The position numbers and the translations under genes are program-made. DNA of 64,000 bases from contig JAEMBT020000009.1 in assembly GCA_018873245.2 (NCBI GenBank), positions 2,332,001-2,396,000 on the forward strand, in the 5' to 3' direction. This document shows, in pieces, positions 55,860 through 64,000 of this stretch (the stretch's first letter is position 1; every line of letters starts with the position of its first letter). Source of the DNA: Archegozetes longisetosus (Eukaryota > Arthropoda > Arachnida > Sarcoptiformes > Trhypochthoniidae). The notes under the pieces are model-generated. The model was not told the origin of the DNA. It made no database searches and was given only the letters and a program-made list of their open reading frames with translations.

Positions 55860-56244
55860 CCTCAAACCGGTTATTTTAAAAGTTGAGACACAACAAGGAG
55901 TTTGAGGTTTGGTTACCAAAAGGTTTTTTAATATGTTTTAGCATTACGTTATACTTAAACTTTGTTAGCTATACGCATACATCTATTCAGATGTACAGTT
56001 AATTCCCTCTATAATTGCATACAATAAAAAAATTATAGTTGTTTTCCTTAATTTTTATATATTTATCTATTAGATTATAATTTTTATAAAGTATTTTTAT
56101 GTAATGAAGAAACTACATACTTGATTACTAAAATAAGTTGAATTATAAAATGGAATATATTTATTCCCAAAATGATTATATGTACGATTTTTTAAATTTT
56201 TGTTTTTTTTTTCTTTGAACTACATCGTTTATTTACCATAACTT
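55860..56244. other. AT-rich region 3' of env, nothing recognised
   Basis: No frame or repeat is assigned. Confidence 0.5.
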
Positions 56245-58740
56245 CTAGTAAATGATGTAGTTGTTACAACTCGTTTGATTCGAGTTAAAGCTATAGGGAA
56301 ATGGAGGTAAAGGAAAGCCCATCTCCGCCGATGAGTCGTTGATTTTTCTATCATAAAACACCTTATAACTCTGGTGCATTTTCCTGCGCAACTTCATAAG
56401 TTTCAGTACTCCGTTACATAATAGGAGTACAATAATAATAGTAGTTATAACTCCAAAAGGAATAACATATTTCTTTAACCATATATGTTCGGAGTTTTTA
56501 TGCAGCATTAAGATAATTGTATTTGATTGAAAGTCCGCAATGCACAAATGTGGTTTGAACATTTCTAGAGACAAGTTCGAAGGAAATTTTATTTGGAAGT
56601 GCGAGTTTTCAAATAGTCTTGAATCTAATTTATTTTGAGACCATTTCCTTCCAATAGTGTTTATAATATCTTTTAGAACAGCAAATGACGAAACTATTGT
56701 AGTTGCTAGGTAATTGTCTAGTTCATTGTTTGGGTTGTTTGGGCTATACGATCGTTTTTGTCTGTTAAACTCTGCATAATATAGTCGTTTATGTATAGCT
56801 AGAATATCGTTGTCTATTTTACAAAACGTGCTAACAGGCTTTATAAAAGAGAGTTCAAACTGATTTTGACACCATATAATTTGTGTCGGAATAGTTTTGT
56901 TATTCAGGAGTAATTCATTGCATGGCGATTGGAATTTTATGAATATCACCATATAGTTATAATCAAAAGCATTAGCTGGTGTAATTGATAAGGTTATAAT
57001 AGTTGTTAAGAATAAAACTCGCTTGGTTTTCCGAAGAGGAGTTGGGGTTGTTGTCTGTGATATATTTGATTTATTATCAGCTTCTTCGTCGGATTCCTCA
57101 TCAGAAACTAATGATTGAGTTTCAGTTACAATATTAGAGTTACGAGCACGTCGTTTAAGTTCAATGGCTTGCACGTTAGCTATATCAACTGAATTAGAAC
57201 GTTTTCTTTTATAATAAACAGTTAATCCTATTAAAAGGACGATAATGATTATGATACAAAAGACGAAAGTACTTGATTGATTGTTTATCTCAATGGAAGG
57301 TTTACGGTTATAAAACTGGATTTTACTTATTTCTGCATTATTTTGTTTTGCAATTTCCGTTAGATTTAGTTCGTGTAAAGACGGCATAAGATGGAAATTG
57401 ATTCTTTGACCCCAAGCTGGCATCATACTTAAAGTATTTTGCACATTTACAAGAGAGGACTCGTAAGTTATTGAATTAATGCTAAACGGAACACTAGTGG
57501 GTACAGCAAAAGCAAAATCAGGACATTCCAAAGTTCGATTATAGATCTTTATTTTAAGTGTGCTGCAGTAAATATAATTCAGTTTATCGGATACTTTCAC
57601 TTGCATTATTTCTTCATCTACTACAATCTTAGGATCTTCACAAGTAGTTACTTTCCAGAACTTTTTGGAAATTGTGTCAGGAAGGTTTCGTTGACAAGAC
57701 GCTGAGCTCGGCATTAGTATCAAGTTTCGTGAAGATTGTGTAATCTGATGCAATGCGGTTACACAGTCTCGAGCAGCGTCATAAATTACCATTTTTGGTC
57801 CGACATATTCGACAGAACAAAGTTTATCATTATTTTGAGTGTATAAAACAAATGGATCAGCTTCCATTGTATTTGTTCCTTTCCTTTTAGTGTAAGCTTC
57901 AAACTCCATTGAAACAAGAGAGCGGCTTTCATCTATTGTGCATGACTTGGCTCTGGCTAAGTTTAACGGACAATCACAAGGAAGGGTTATATTAAATATT
58001 TCAAATAATTTTTCATCCACTATTCCATTTTTCCATTTTCGTGAAATATCTTTTAATCTATCCTTTGTTAACATGAACTTTGATGCCAAATTTGCAACTA
58101 TATGCATTGCCTTCGGCAAATTTTCTTACAAAGTCCTGAAAGAAGCTGTAAGATCTTGTACTGCTACTCCTATTTCACTTATTTCATTTTGTAATGTTTG
58201 AAGTATCTTTTGGATTTTCATCTGATTTCGCTTGAAATATTCTGCCTCCATCAACATCTCTTCTTGCTTTCTCTTAATTGTTTCTAGCTCTTCAGCCGTA
58301 CGGGAACTTTGAACTAGTGATGCAGTAGAGACGCCTATGGTAGTGATTGAAGTGACAACTACTACTGCTAATAAAAATGCGGCGAAAATAAAACGTTTCT
58401 CCCTGTGAACAACTAAATCCTGTTTACTGGAGATGAGTGTACTATTGCAGAAACTTTTACGGGTCTTATAAAATCTTCAATATAAGCATTATTACACCAA
58501 TTTAATAACTCAGTTTGATTACTGATTTCAAATATGGGATTTCTAAATACAACACACGGTGAGTCATAATGAATTTTCATAATTACTCGGTTTATTCCAG
58601 CAATGACAGGTTTGTCAGATTTACGCCACAAAACTGGCGATATTTTAGTCAAGGCAGACTCTACAAAACAGGAACACAGTAAAATCATCATTAAGAACAG
58701 TATACTTGTTGCTGCATAACCAAATCTATCGACTGGTCGT
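56245..58740 (-). pseudogene. env-like glycoprotein region with two tandem modules
   Basis: Module 1 begins within the integrase frame at about 58715 (hydrophobic TSILFLMMILLCSCF, then DSPCVV and LLNWCNN). It shifts frame near 58420 and passes a basic cleavage-type REKR (58395-58406) followed by a hydrophobic, fusion-peptide-like stretch and a coiled coil. After a stop near 58132 it continues as an open frame of 624 codons with a membrane anchor at about codons 283-307. Module 2 (from codon about 363) repeats the layout: a signal-like LFLTTIITLSITPANAF, SPCNELL, WCQNQ, RQKR, an RKWSQNKLD block comparable to RKWKNGIVD of module 1, and a second anchor at about 548-573. Module 2 lacks most of the ectodomain. 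The breaks make module 1 unreadable as it stands. Confidence 0.75.
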
Positions 58741-59993
58741 CTTATACGTTCTGATCTTCTTAGAGGTCTGTCGGTTGTATCAGTATTTATGTCCTGTAAT
58801 CGTGGTAATATAATTAGGGGATCTCGATCTATGCCTAACCATTGATCGTCAATTTCTGTTGCTTCTGAATGATTATCAGATAAGTCTAGTATTTGACTTT
58901 CTTCTTCAGTTTCACTATTTTCGATTTTGTCCTTCTCTATTAAGCTGTTTTCCACAGGCGTTGTTCTTGATGTTTCATTTAAATTTAAATCTTCGTCCAT
59001 ATCTATCCCTTCAGGGTATAGTTCATCATCATCCGACCCCATTTCAAATGATGTGAACCCAGTTGGGTTAAAAAGTTCTGTTCTATCATAAAATAGTTTC
59101 ATCCTTGAAACATGTACGTTCATTGTTTCATATTTGTCTCTTATTGATTCGACTGAATAAGTGACCGGACCTATTTGGTCAAGAATTTTATACGGTCCAT
59201 AGAATTGATGTAAAAGCTTTTCTGATTTACCCTTATATCTACGAGGGTTAAAAACTAGAACTAATTGTCCAATTTTGAAGGTTACTTCTCTTCGTCTTTT
59301 ATTGTAGTGCTTCGTATTTCGCACTTGAGAGTCCGTTATATATTTACGGGCTAACTCTCGCGCATTTTTGATATATTTGTCCCTGAGTGCAACATACTGA
59401 TCCACATCAGAAACACCCAAAGACGGTCTTCCCATTGTTATCTCTGCTGGGAATATAGGTTCTCTCGCATAGGTTAAAACGAAAGGAGAGTAATGTGTAC
59501 TTTGTTGAACGCTTGTGTTATAAGCGAATGTTACATGCAGTAAAAACTTATCCCAATCAGACTGTTTGTCTGCTACATAATGAGAAATCATTTCTGCTAG
59601 TGTTTTATTTAATCGTTCCACAAGCCCATTTGCTTGTGGATGATAACTGGAAGTGCGAATGTGAGCGATTTCATGATTTTCATAAATCTGTTTACACAAA
59701 TTGCTCGAAAATACTTTTCCTTGATCTGTAACAATACTATAGGGTGCTCCATGCTTGAAAATGATTTGCTCATCGATAAACTTTGCGACTTCCCATTTAT
59801 CAGCTTTTGGCACAGCCTTAGTTTCAGCAAATTTCGTCATATATTCAGTTGCTACTATAATGTTATTGTTGCCGTTGCCTGAGACTGGAAATGGTCCTAA
59901 AATGTCAATTCCCCATTTTTCAAATGGTCCTCCCACTTTACTGGGACCAATAAACCTGCTTTTTGAAGGTTTGGGGTTTTCTTTGTTTGACAA
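58413..59993 (-). CDS. Integrase, running into env module 1
   Basis: This 526-aa frame holds the DDE integrase core: WGIDILGPFP with the first aspartate, VTDQGKVF with the second, and SSYHPQANGLVERLNK with the glutamate. A C-terminal domain with LVLVFNPRRYKGKSEK follows, then an acidic stretch. It then runs on without a stop into the signal-like beginning of env, so pol and env are fused in frame here. A frame break near 59920-59990 separates it from the RNase H frame. Confidence 0.88.
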   Translation of the reverse strand: MSNKENPKPSKSRFIGPSKVGGPFEKWGIDILGPFPVSGNGNNNIIVATEYMTKFAETKAVPKADKWEVAKFIDEQIIFKHGAPYSIVTDQGKVFSSNLCKQIYENHEIAHIRTSSYHPQANGLVERLNKTLAEMISHYVADKQSDWDKFLLHVTFAYNTSVQQSTHYSPFVLTYAREPIFPAEITMGRPSLGVSDVDQYVALRDKYIKNARELARKYITDSQVRNTKHYNKRRREVTFKIGQLVLVFNPRRYKGKSEKLLHQFYGPYKILDQIGPVTYSVESIRDKYETMNVHVSRMKLFYDRTELFNPTGFTSFEMGSDDDELYPEGIDMDEDLNLNETSRTTPVENSLIEKDKIENSETEEESQILDLSDNHSEATEIDDQWLGIDRDPLIILPRLQDINTDTTDRPLRRSERIRRPVDRFGYAATSILFLMMILLCSCFVESALTKISPVLWRKSDKPVIAGINRVIMKIHYDSPCVVFRNPIFEISNQTELLNWCNNAYIEDFIRPVKVSAIVHSSPVNRI

Positions 59994-60685
59994 TCAACGC
60001 ATGATTTTACATAGTATTCAATATCCTGATCCATATTTGGCCAGAAAAATCGTTCTTTAATTTTTGCCTTTGTTTTATTGATACCCAAGTGTGCTGACAT
60101 GTAATCATCATGAAATGAATAAAGAAGCTCGTGCAAGAGCGACTCAGGTATACAGATTAACAATTTACTTCGCAACCGACTAATAGGATCGGCAAAGAAA
60201 AGTATATTATCTTTTAGAACATACTCCGCTTCATAACAACTCGATTCATCTGATTCAAGTGATTTTATAATGGTACCGAAGAATTTATCCTCTCTTTGCA
60301 GTTTAGACATATTTATCATATTAAAGCGTGAAACATCAGAAGGCACGTCTTGCTCGTCTTCTGATTGCGATATACTAGCCATGGCATACCTTTCAGTATT
60401 TTCAATTATATTTTCAGGAGGATCCACAGGACACCTACTTAGAGCATCAGCGTCCTTCATTAACCGACCGCTGCGGTATACAACATCAAAGTCGTATTTT
60501 TGAAGATGTAAAGCCCATCGTATTAAACGAGGAGAGAGCGTTGACTTTTCTGTTAACCATTTTAGACTTAAATGATCAGTTACTACTGTGAATTTCAATC
60601 CATGTATATAAGGTGCAAACTTATCAGTAGCATATACAATAGCAAGACTCTCGCTCAGAGGTACAATAATTGCGTTCTGCTTCAC
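59897..60685 (-). CDS. RNase H end and integrase zinc finger
   Basis: The frame contains TVVTDHLSLKWL and DVVYRSGRLMKDADALSR of Ty3/Gypsy RNase H. The HHCC zinc finger follows (H-x-H in FHDDYMSAHLG, then SCVDCQTKK). Frame breaks on both sides (near 60645 and 59920) separate it from RT and the integrase core. Confidence 0.85.
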   Translation of the reverse strand: MKQNAIIVPLSESLAIVYATDKFAPYIHGLKFTVVTDHLSLKWLTEKSTLSPRLIRWALHLQKYDFDVVYRSGRLMKDADALSRCPVDPPENIIENTERYAMASISQSEDEQDVPSDVSRFNMINMSKLQREDKFFGTIIKSLESDESSCYEAEYVLKDNILFFADPISRLRSKLLICIPESLLHELLYSFHDDYMSAHLGINKTKAKIKERFFWPNMDQDIEYYVKSCVDCQTKKTPNLQKAGLLVPVKWEDHLKNGELTF

Positions 60686-61520
60686 TTAGCAAACGACTTG
60701 CATTTGCTACTAGTTTCCAACCTAGTTCTTCAAGTTGAACCAATTCAGCACCTATCCCTATAAAGCTAGCATCACAACGTACTTCTAAAGGTTTCTTACT
60801 ATCGAAATGTGTTAAAACCGGTTCACTGCTTAGAAGAGTTTTCAATTGTGTAAAAGCTTGCATTTGTTCTGGTCCCCATTGAAACCTCATATGCTTCTTT
60901 GTAAGTCGAGTCAATGGTTCAGCGATTTCAGAAAAATACGGTATAAACTTTCGATAATAAGATGCTCGACCAATAAATCCTCGTACTTGAGTTAAAGTTT
61001 TTGGTATAGGAAAATTTGTTATACCCTTTATTTTATCTGGATCTGTTCGAATTCCGGTTGAGTCTACAACATGTCCCAAAAACTTAACTGATTCCATGGC
61101 CAATGAGCATTTATTTGGTTTGATTGTAAATCCGGCAGATTTAAGTCTTTGTAATACTTCTCGAATGTGCTTAAGATGACTTGAAAAGTCTTTACTGAAT
61201 ACCAATATGTCGTCTAAGTAAACTAAGACTGATGAATACTTCAAATTACTTAGAGTTATGTCCATAGCTCGAGCAAAGCAGGCCGGAGCAGTCTTCAAAC
61301 CGAAGTTCATTTTTGTATATTCAAATAACCCGTCTTGAGTTATAAATGCAGTCTTTTCACAATCCCTTTTATCTATCTCTATTTGATGGTAACCACAATT
61401 AAGATCGAATGATGAAAAATATTTTGCTCCTTGTAAACTGCTTAATGCAACGCTTATTGAAGGAAGAGGATATACATCACTCTTAGTTATACTATTTAAT
61501 TTTCGATTATCGACGCACAT
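60624..61520 (-). CDS. Reverse transcriptase and RNase H start
   Basis: The RT includes DLNCGYHQIEI, FGLKTAPACFARAMD and the catalytic VYLDDILVFS (YLDD at 61209-61220), then the RNase H start PLEVRCDASFIGIGAELV. Typical Ty3/Gypsy. The start lies in the 1-base frameshift region near 61538, which separates it from the upstream frame. Confidence 0.9.
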   Translation of the reverse strand: MCVDNRKLNSITKSDVYPLPSISVALSSLQGAKYFSSFDLNCGYHQIEIDKRDCEKTAFITQDGLFEYTKMNFGLKTAPACFARAMDITLSNLKYSSVLVYLDDILVFSKDFSSHLKHIREVLQRLKSAGFTIKPNKCSLAMESVKFLGHVVDSTGIRTDPDKIKGITNFPIPKTLTQVRGFIGRASYYRKFIPYFSEIAEPLTRLTKKHMRFQWGPEQMQAFTQLKTLLSSEPVLTHFDSKKPLEVRCDASFIGIGAELVQLEELGWKLVANASRLLSEAERNYCTSERESCYCICY

Positions 61521-63976
61521 GCGTTTTGTTCCGTCCTTTTATCAACTAGAACTACTGGGGAACTCCAAGGGGACTTAGACCGTACTATTATGCCCATATC
61601 GAGAAGTTCTTGAACTTGTCGGTTTATTTCCTCTCGAAGAGGTGCAGCATATATGTATGGATTTAGATGTATTGGTGGGTGGTCTTCAGTATCAATTTTA
61701 TGTTTGATTATTTTGCAAGTTCCGATATTTGTTGGATCGAAAGCTAACATATCTGCAAATTCATTCATTAAATCTGATAATTGATCCTGCATCACATCAT
61801 CAATCTCCGGACCAGTGTCCATAAAGCCGCTAGCAACAGGAATTTGTATAGGCCTTCCGGTTTTATTGTCTACCCATCTTCCATCAGAGGGTGACCAGCG
61901 ACCTTTGGTTTCCAATTTCAACGTGTATAAAGGACAATCACGTATTGGTCCATTGTGTCGATAAGATTCCACGATATTCAAGGGAATGTTACTGCTAACA
62001 ATAAATTGATGCATTAAGGTGTTCATTTCACGCCATACTCGAAATGGATCATACTGTGCATAAGGCTTATTAGTATTTTCTAAGCGTGAATATTTAGAAA
62101 GATCACAACTCTTTCCTATGTCGCCGTTTAGTTTCAAATGACATATATTACATCGAATACAAAGTTGATCGAAATAATAAAAGATGTTGAGTATATCATT
62201 TGTCTTTAGCTTAGCTAATGCTATCAATAGCTCAAATCGATCAGCCGCGAACTTCATGTCATCAATAAGAGAATCATTTCCCCTCTGGATATAATTAGCT
62301 TGCCTTGAATATATAGTCTTTGGATAGTCTTTATTGTTCTCTTCTAATTCATCATCAGAATCGAAAAGACTACTGTCGCCCGAATCAATGGGACTACTAC
62401 AATCAGCATCATAAGAAAATCCTGCATTACACTCATAATGATAATTTAAATCATCAATATGGTCCATAACTTCTTGTAATGAGTCTGAATATTTATTTGA
62501 AGTTTCTTTATTCAAAGTTTTGCTACATTCATATAAGTTTTCAGAGTTTAGCTCGTTAGCATTACTTGTAGCAACATTTCTAGCGATCTCGTCTTTCTCA
62601 TTTGCTTCTGTGTTGAAATCACTTCCTGCTATATTTGCATCATATAGAAGAGGATCCATCATAGAACTCAAAATATCAATATCTTCATATAATGCTTCTA
62701 GGTTAAGGTTGGTTATTGAGTCGCTACTGAGGCTTTGTAACTCTATATCTTCAAACTCATTATCAAAATGATTGTTTTGAGTGTCATCAAGTGTATCGTT
62801 AGTCAGGAATTCAGAAAGATCAAATGAGGGGTTAGCAAAATTCATTGTTCTCTTCGCATTATCATGATAAGGACCTATTGTATTCATCGAGTTGCGATAA
62901 CGATCGATAACTTCCTTTGGAATTTGCCATTCGTTTATAAATTCAGTTATTTTGTTTTCAATTTCTCTTTTTTCACATTCCTTGATTTTTTGATAATTTG
63001 CGCTTTCGGTACATATCGGCTCGTATATGCAAGTTGTAGTCTCGTCACAGCATTTATAATGGTTGCAGTATTTGCAAAGATTTTCATAAAAATGAATTAC
63101 ATTTAAAGGATCATTACTGTCTACAGCCCGTGCATAGATTTGCTTATATAGATATTCAGCAGATTTCTTAATATCGTCTTTAGTAAGAAAGTATTGATCC
63201 AATGGTTTATTAGGCTCTATAGGCTTAGGTTCCTCTTTTTTGAGTCTTTCTTCATTATCCATGCAAAGAAGAGTGTACTCACCACACAGGATTAAAACGT
63301 TTGTATACCTACTTACGACTTTATCTTTATAGTTCCCGTGGTTGGTTATATAAGACTGCCTTCTAGGGCATTGCTCTCCAGATAAACAGCCAATGGTGAG
63401 ACAAAATTTACATAGGCGGTTCAAAACCGTTATTATGCTCTCCGCCTTCTCTTCAGCCTTGTCTAAGATTCGACAGAAAACCAAATAGGCACGTTTATCT
63501 TTTCTAATAATGTCTGCCATAGTCGCATTTAATAGTGGATCGAAATCCGGTTTTGAGAAAGCAGCAGCACAAATAGATGGTAACTCATAATCGCTTACAA
63601 TGCTACCGGCAGATATAGTTATAGGTTTATCAGAAAGGTTTACTACAGGAACGCGAGCAATCCCATTTTTGAGGGTAATATTTTGCTCTTTCACATATAG
63701 TTTGCGTTTTGAAAGTATTGTTGGATTTGACTGCGTATAACAGTTTGCACTCAGTAAGGTTTTCTTATAGCTTGGTGCACACTTAACAACCTGCATTCCG
63801 TTAGCTGGTACTTCAATATTTTCTATCGCGTGCATTTTGTTTAATACTTTTGGGGATTTTGGGCTTTTAACATCAATTATTTCGTTTTCCTTGAATGCTG
63901 CAGAATTAAACACAATGTTATTATTATAGATATCGATCACCGATTTAGATGCACGATGAAAGTCATATCCCAACAA
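61496..63976 (-). CDS. Protease end, cysteine-rich spacer and RT N-terminus
   Basis: The frame is already open at the window edge. It begins with LGYDFHRASKSVID, the last part of a retroviral aspartic protease. About 650 residues follow that ordinary Gypsy elements do not have. They contain three similar cysteine modules (LCKFCLTIGC...C at about 187-203, LCKYCNHYKCC...C at about 298-315, LCIRCNICHLK...C at about 604-625). Each module is preceded by a helical NxxxxFYxxL-type segment. Long acidic, serine-rich stretches lie between the second and third modules. The RT begins at about residue 745 (HPPIHLNPYIYAAPLREEIN) and breaks after SPVVLVD by a frameshift at 61537-61541. Confidence 0.8.
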   Translation of the reverse strand: MLGYDFHRASKSVIDIYNNNIVFNSAAFKENEIIDVKSPKSPKVLNKMHAIENIEVPANGMQVVKCAPSYKKTLLSANCYTQSNPTILSKRKLYVKEQNITLKNGIARVPVVNLSDKPITISAGSIVSDYELPSICAAAFSKPDFDPLLNATMADIIRKDKRAYLVFCRILDKAEEKAESIITVLNRLCKFCLTIGCLSGEQCPRRQSYITNHGNYKDKVVSRYTNVLILCGEYTLLCMDNEERLKKEEPKPIEPNKPLDQYFLTKDDIKKSAEYLYKQIYARAVDSNDPLNVIHFYENLCKYCNHYKCCDETTTCIYEPICTESANYQKIKECEKREIENKITEFINEWQIPKEVIDRYRNSMNTIGPYHDNAKRTMNFANPSFDLSEFLTNDTLDDTQNNHFDNEFEDIELQSLSSDSITNLNLEALYEDIDILSSMMDPLLYDANIAGSDFNTEANEKDEIARNVATSNANELNSENLYECSKTLNKETSNKYSDSLQEVMDHIDDLNYHYECNAGFSYDADCSSPIDSGDSSLFDSDDELEENNKDYPKTIYSRQANYIQRGNDSLIDDMKFAADRFELLIALAKLKTNDILNIFYYFDQLCIRCNICHLKLNGDIGKSCDLSKYSRLENTNKPYAQYDPFRVWREMNTLMHQFIVSSNIPLNIVESYRHNGPIRDCPLYTLKLETKGRWSPSDGRWVDNKTGRPIQIPVASGFMDTGPEIDDVMQDQLSDLMNEFADMLAFDPTNIGTCKIIKHKIDTEDHPPIHLNPYIYAAPLREEINRQVQELLDMGIIVRSKSPWSSPVVLVDKRTEQNACASIIEN

Positions 63977-64000
63977 TAGATCTAAGTGAAATTTTAAAAC

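Overview
This is a eukaryotic nuclear window, AT-rich and most likely from an arthropod. The evidence is: spliced-looking 5' UTRs with TATA boxes, R1-clade non-LTR retrotransposons ending at CCTAA (TTAGG-type telomere) repeats, Tc1/mariner transposons, a Polinton/Maverick capsid fragment, and a retrovirus-like Gypsy element with env. I cannot name the species. There are no tRNA or rRNA genes and no CRISPR arrays. Almost every base belongs to a mobile element, or to a duplicated block carrying a small gene family I do not recognise.

Layout, left to right. 1-4752: Gypsy retrotransposon (minus) inserted in a pseudogene of the unknown family. 4753-17690: duplicated and inverted blocks carrying the family. 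The family is called here F1 (about 246 aa; intact at 7918-8724, 12420-13160 and 35740-36480) and F2 (246 aa; 14752-15492, 33534-34274, 38045-38764). F1 and F2 look like distant paralogues. These blocks are peppered with solo LTRs, a mariner MITE, (GA)n tracts and a BEL-like LTR. 17751-19188: broken matrix-metalloproteinase gene split by a MITE. 19800-29840: a second LTR family and DNA transposons (Tc1 relatives, a Merlin-like fragment, and a nearly intact transposase with TTATAA flanks). 29840-44345: one R1-clade element (minus), interrupted twice, by a 7.8-kb palindrome of F1/F2 blocks (32262-40060) and by a solo LTR holding three nested TIR elements (41037-43535). 45681-47129: element with about 320-bp inverted ends. 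47780-50714: second R1-clade element (plus), cut in its reverse transcriptase. 50715-50994: LTR fragment. 50995-53049: Polinton/adintovirus-like virion gene cluster. 53050 to the window end: a retrovirus-like Gypsy element (minus) with protease, RT, RNase H, integrase and two tandem env-like modules, inserted in the Polinton capsid gene.

How it fits together. The F1/F2 genes share promoter architecture (12-bp repeats next to TATAAAAG, 5' UTR introns, a common upstream block). They appear to have been amplified by repeated inversion and duplication, together with the mobile elements already inside them. The most interesting items are the F1/F2 family and its palindromic amplification, a frame-conserved overlapping ORF after F1, the capsid cluster broken by a retrovirus-like element, and that element's tandem env modules and cysteine-rich spacer. 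Several frame-breaking lesions are one-base losses in homopolymers, so some 'pseudogenes' may be assembly artefacts.
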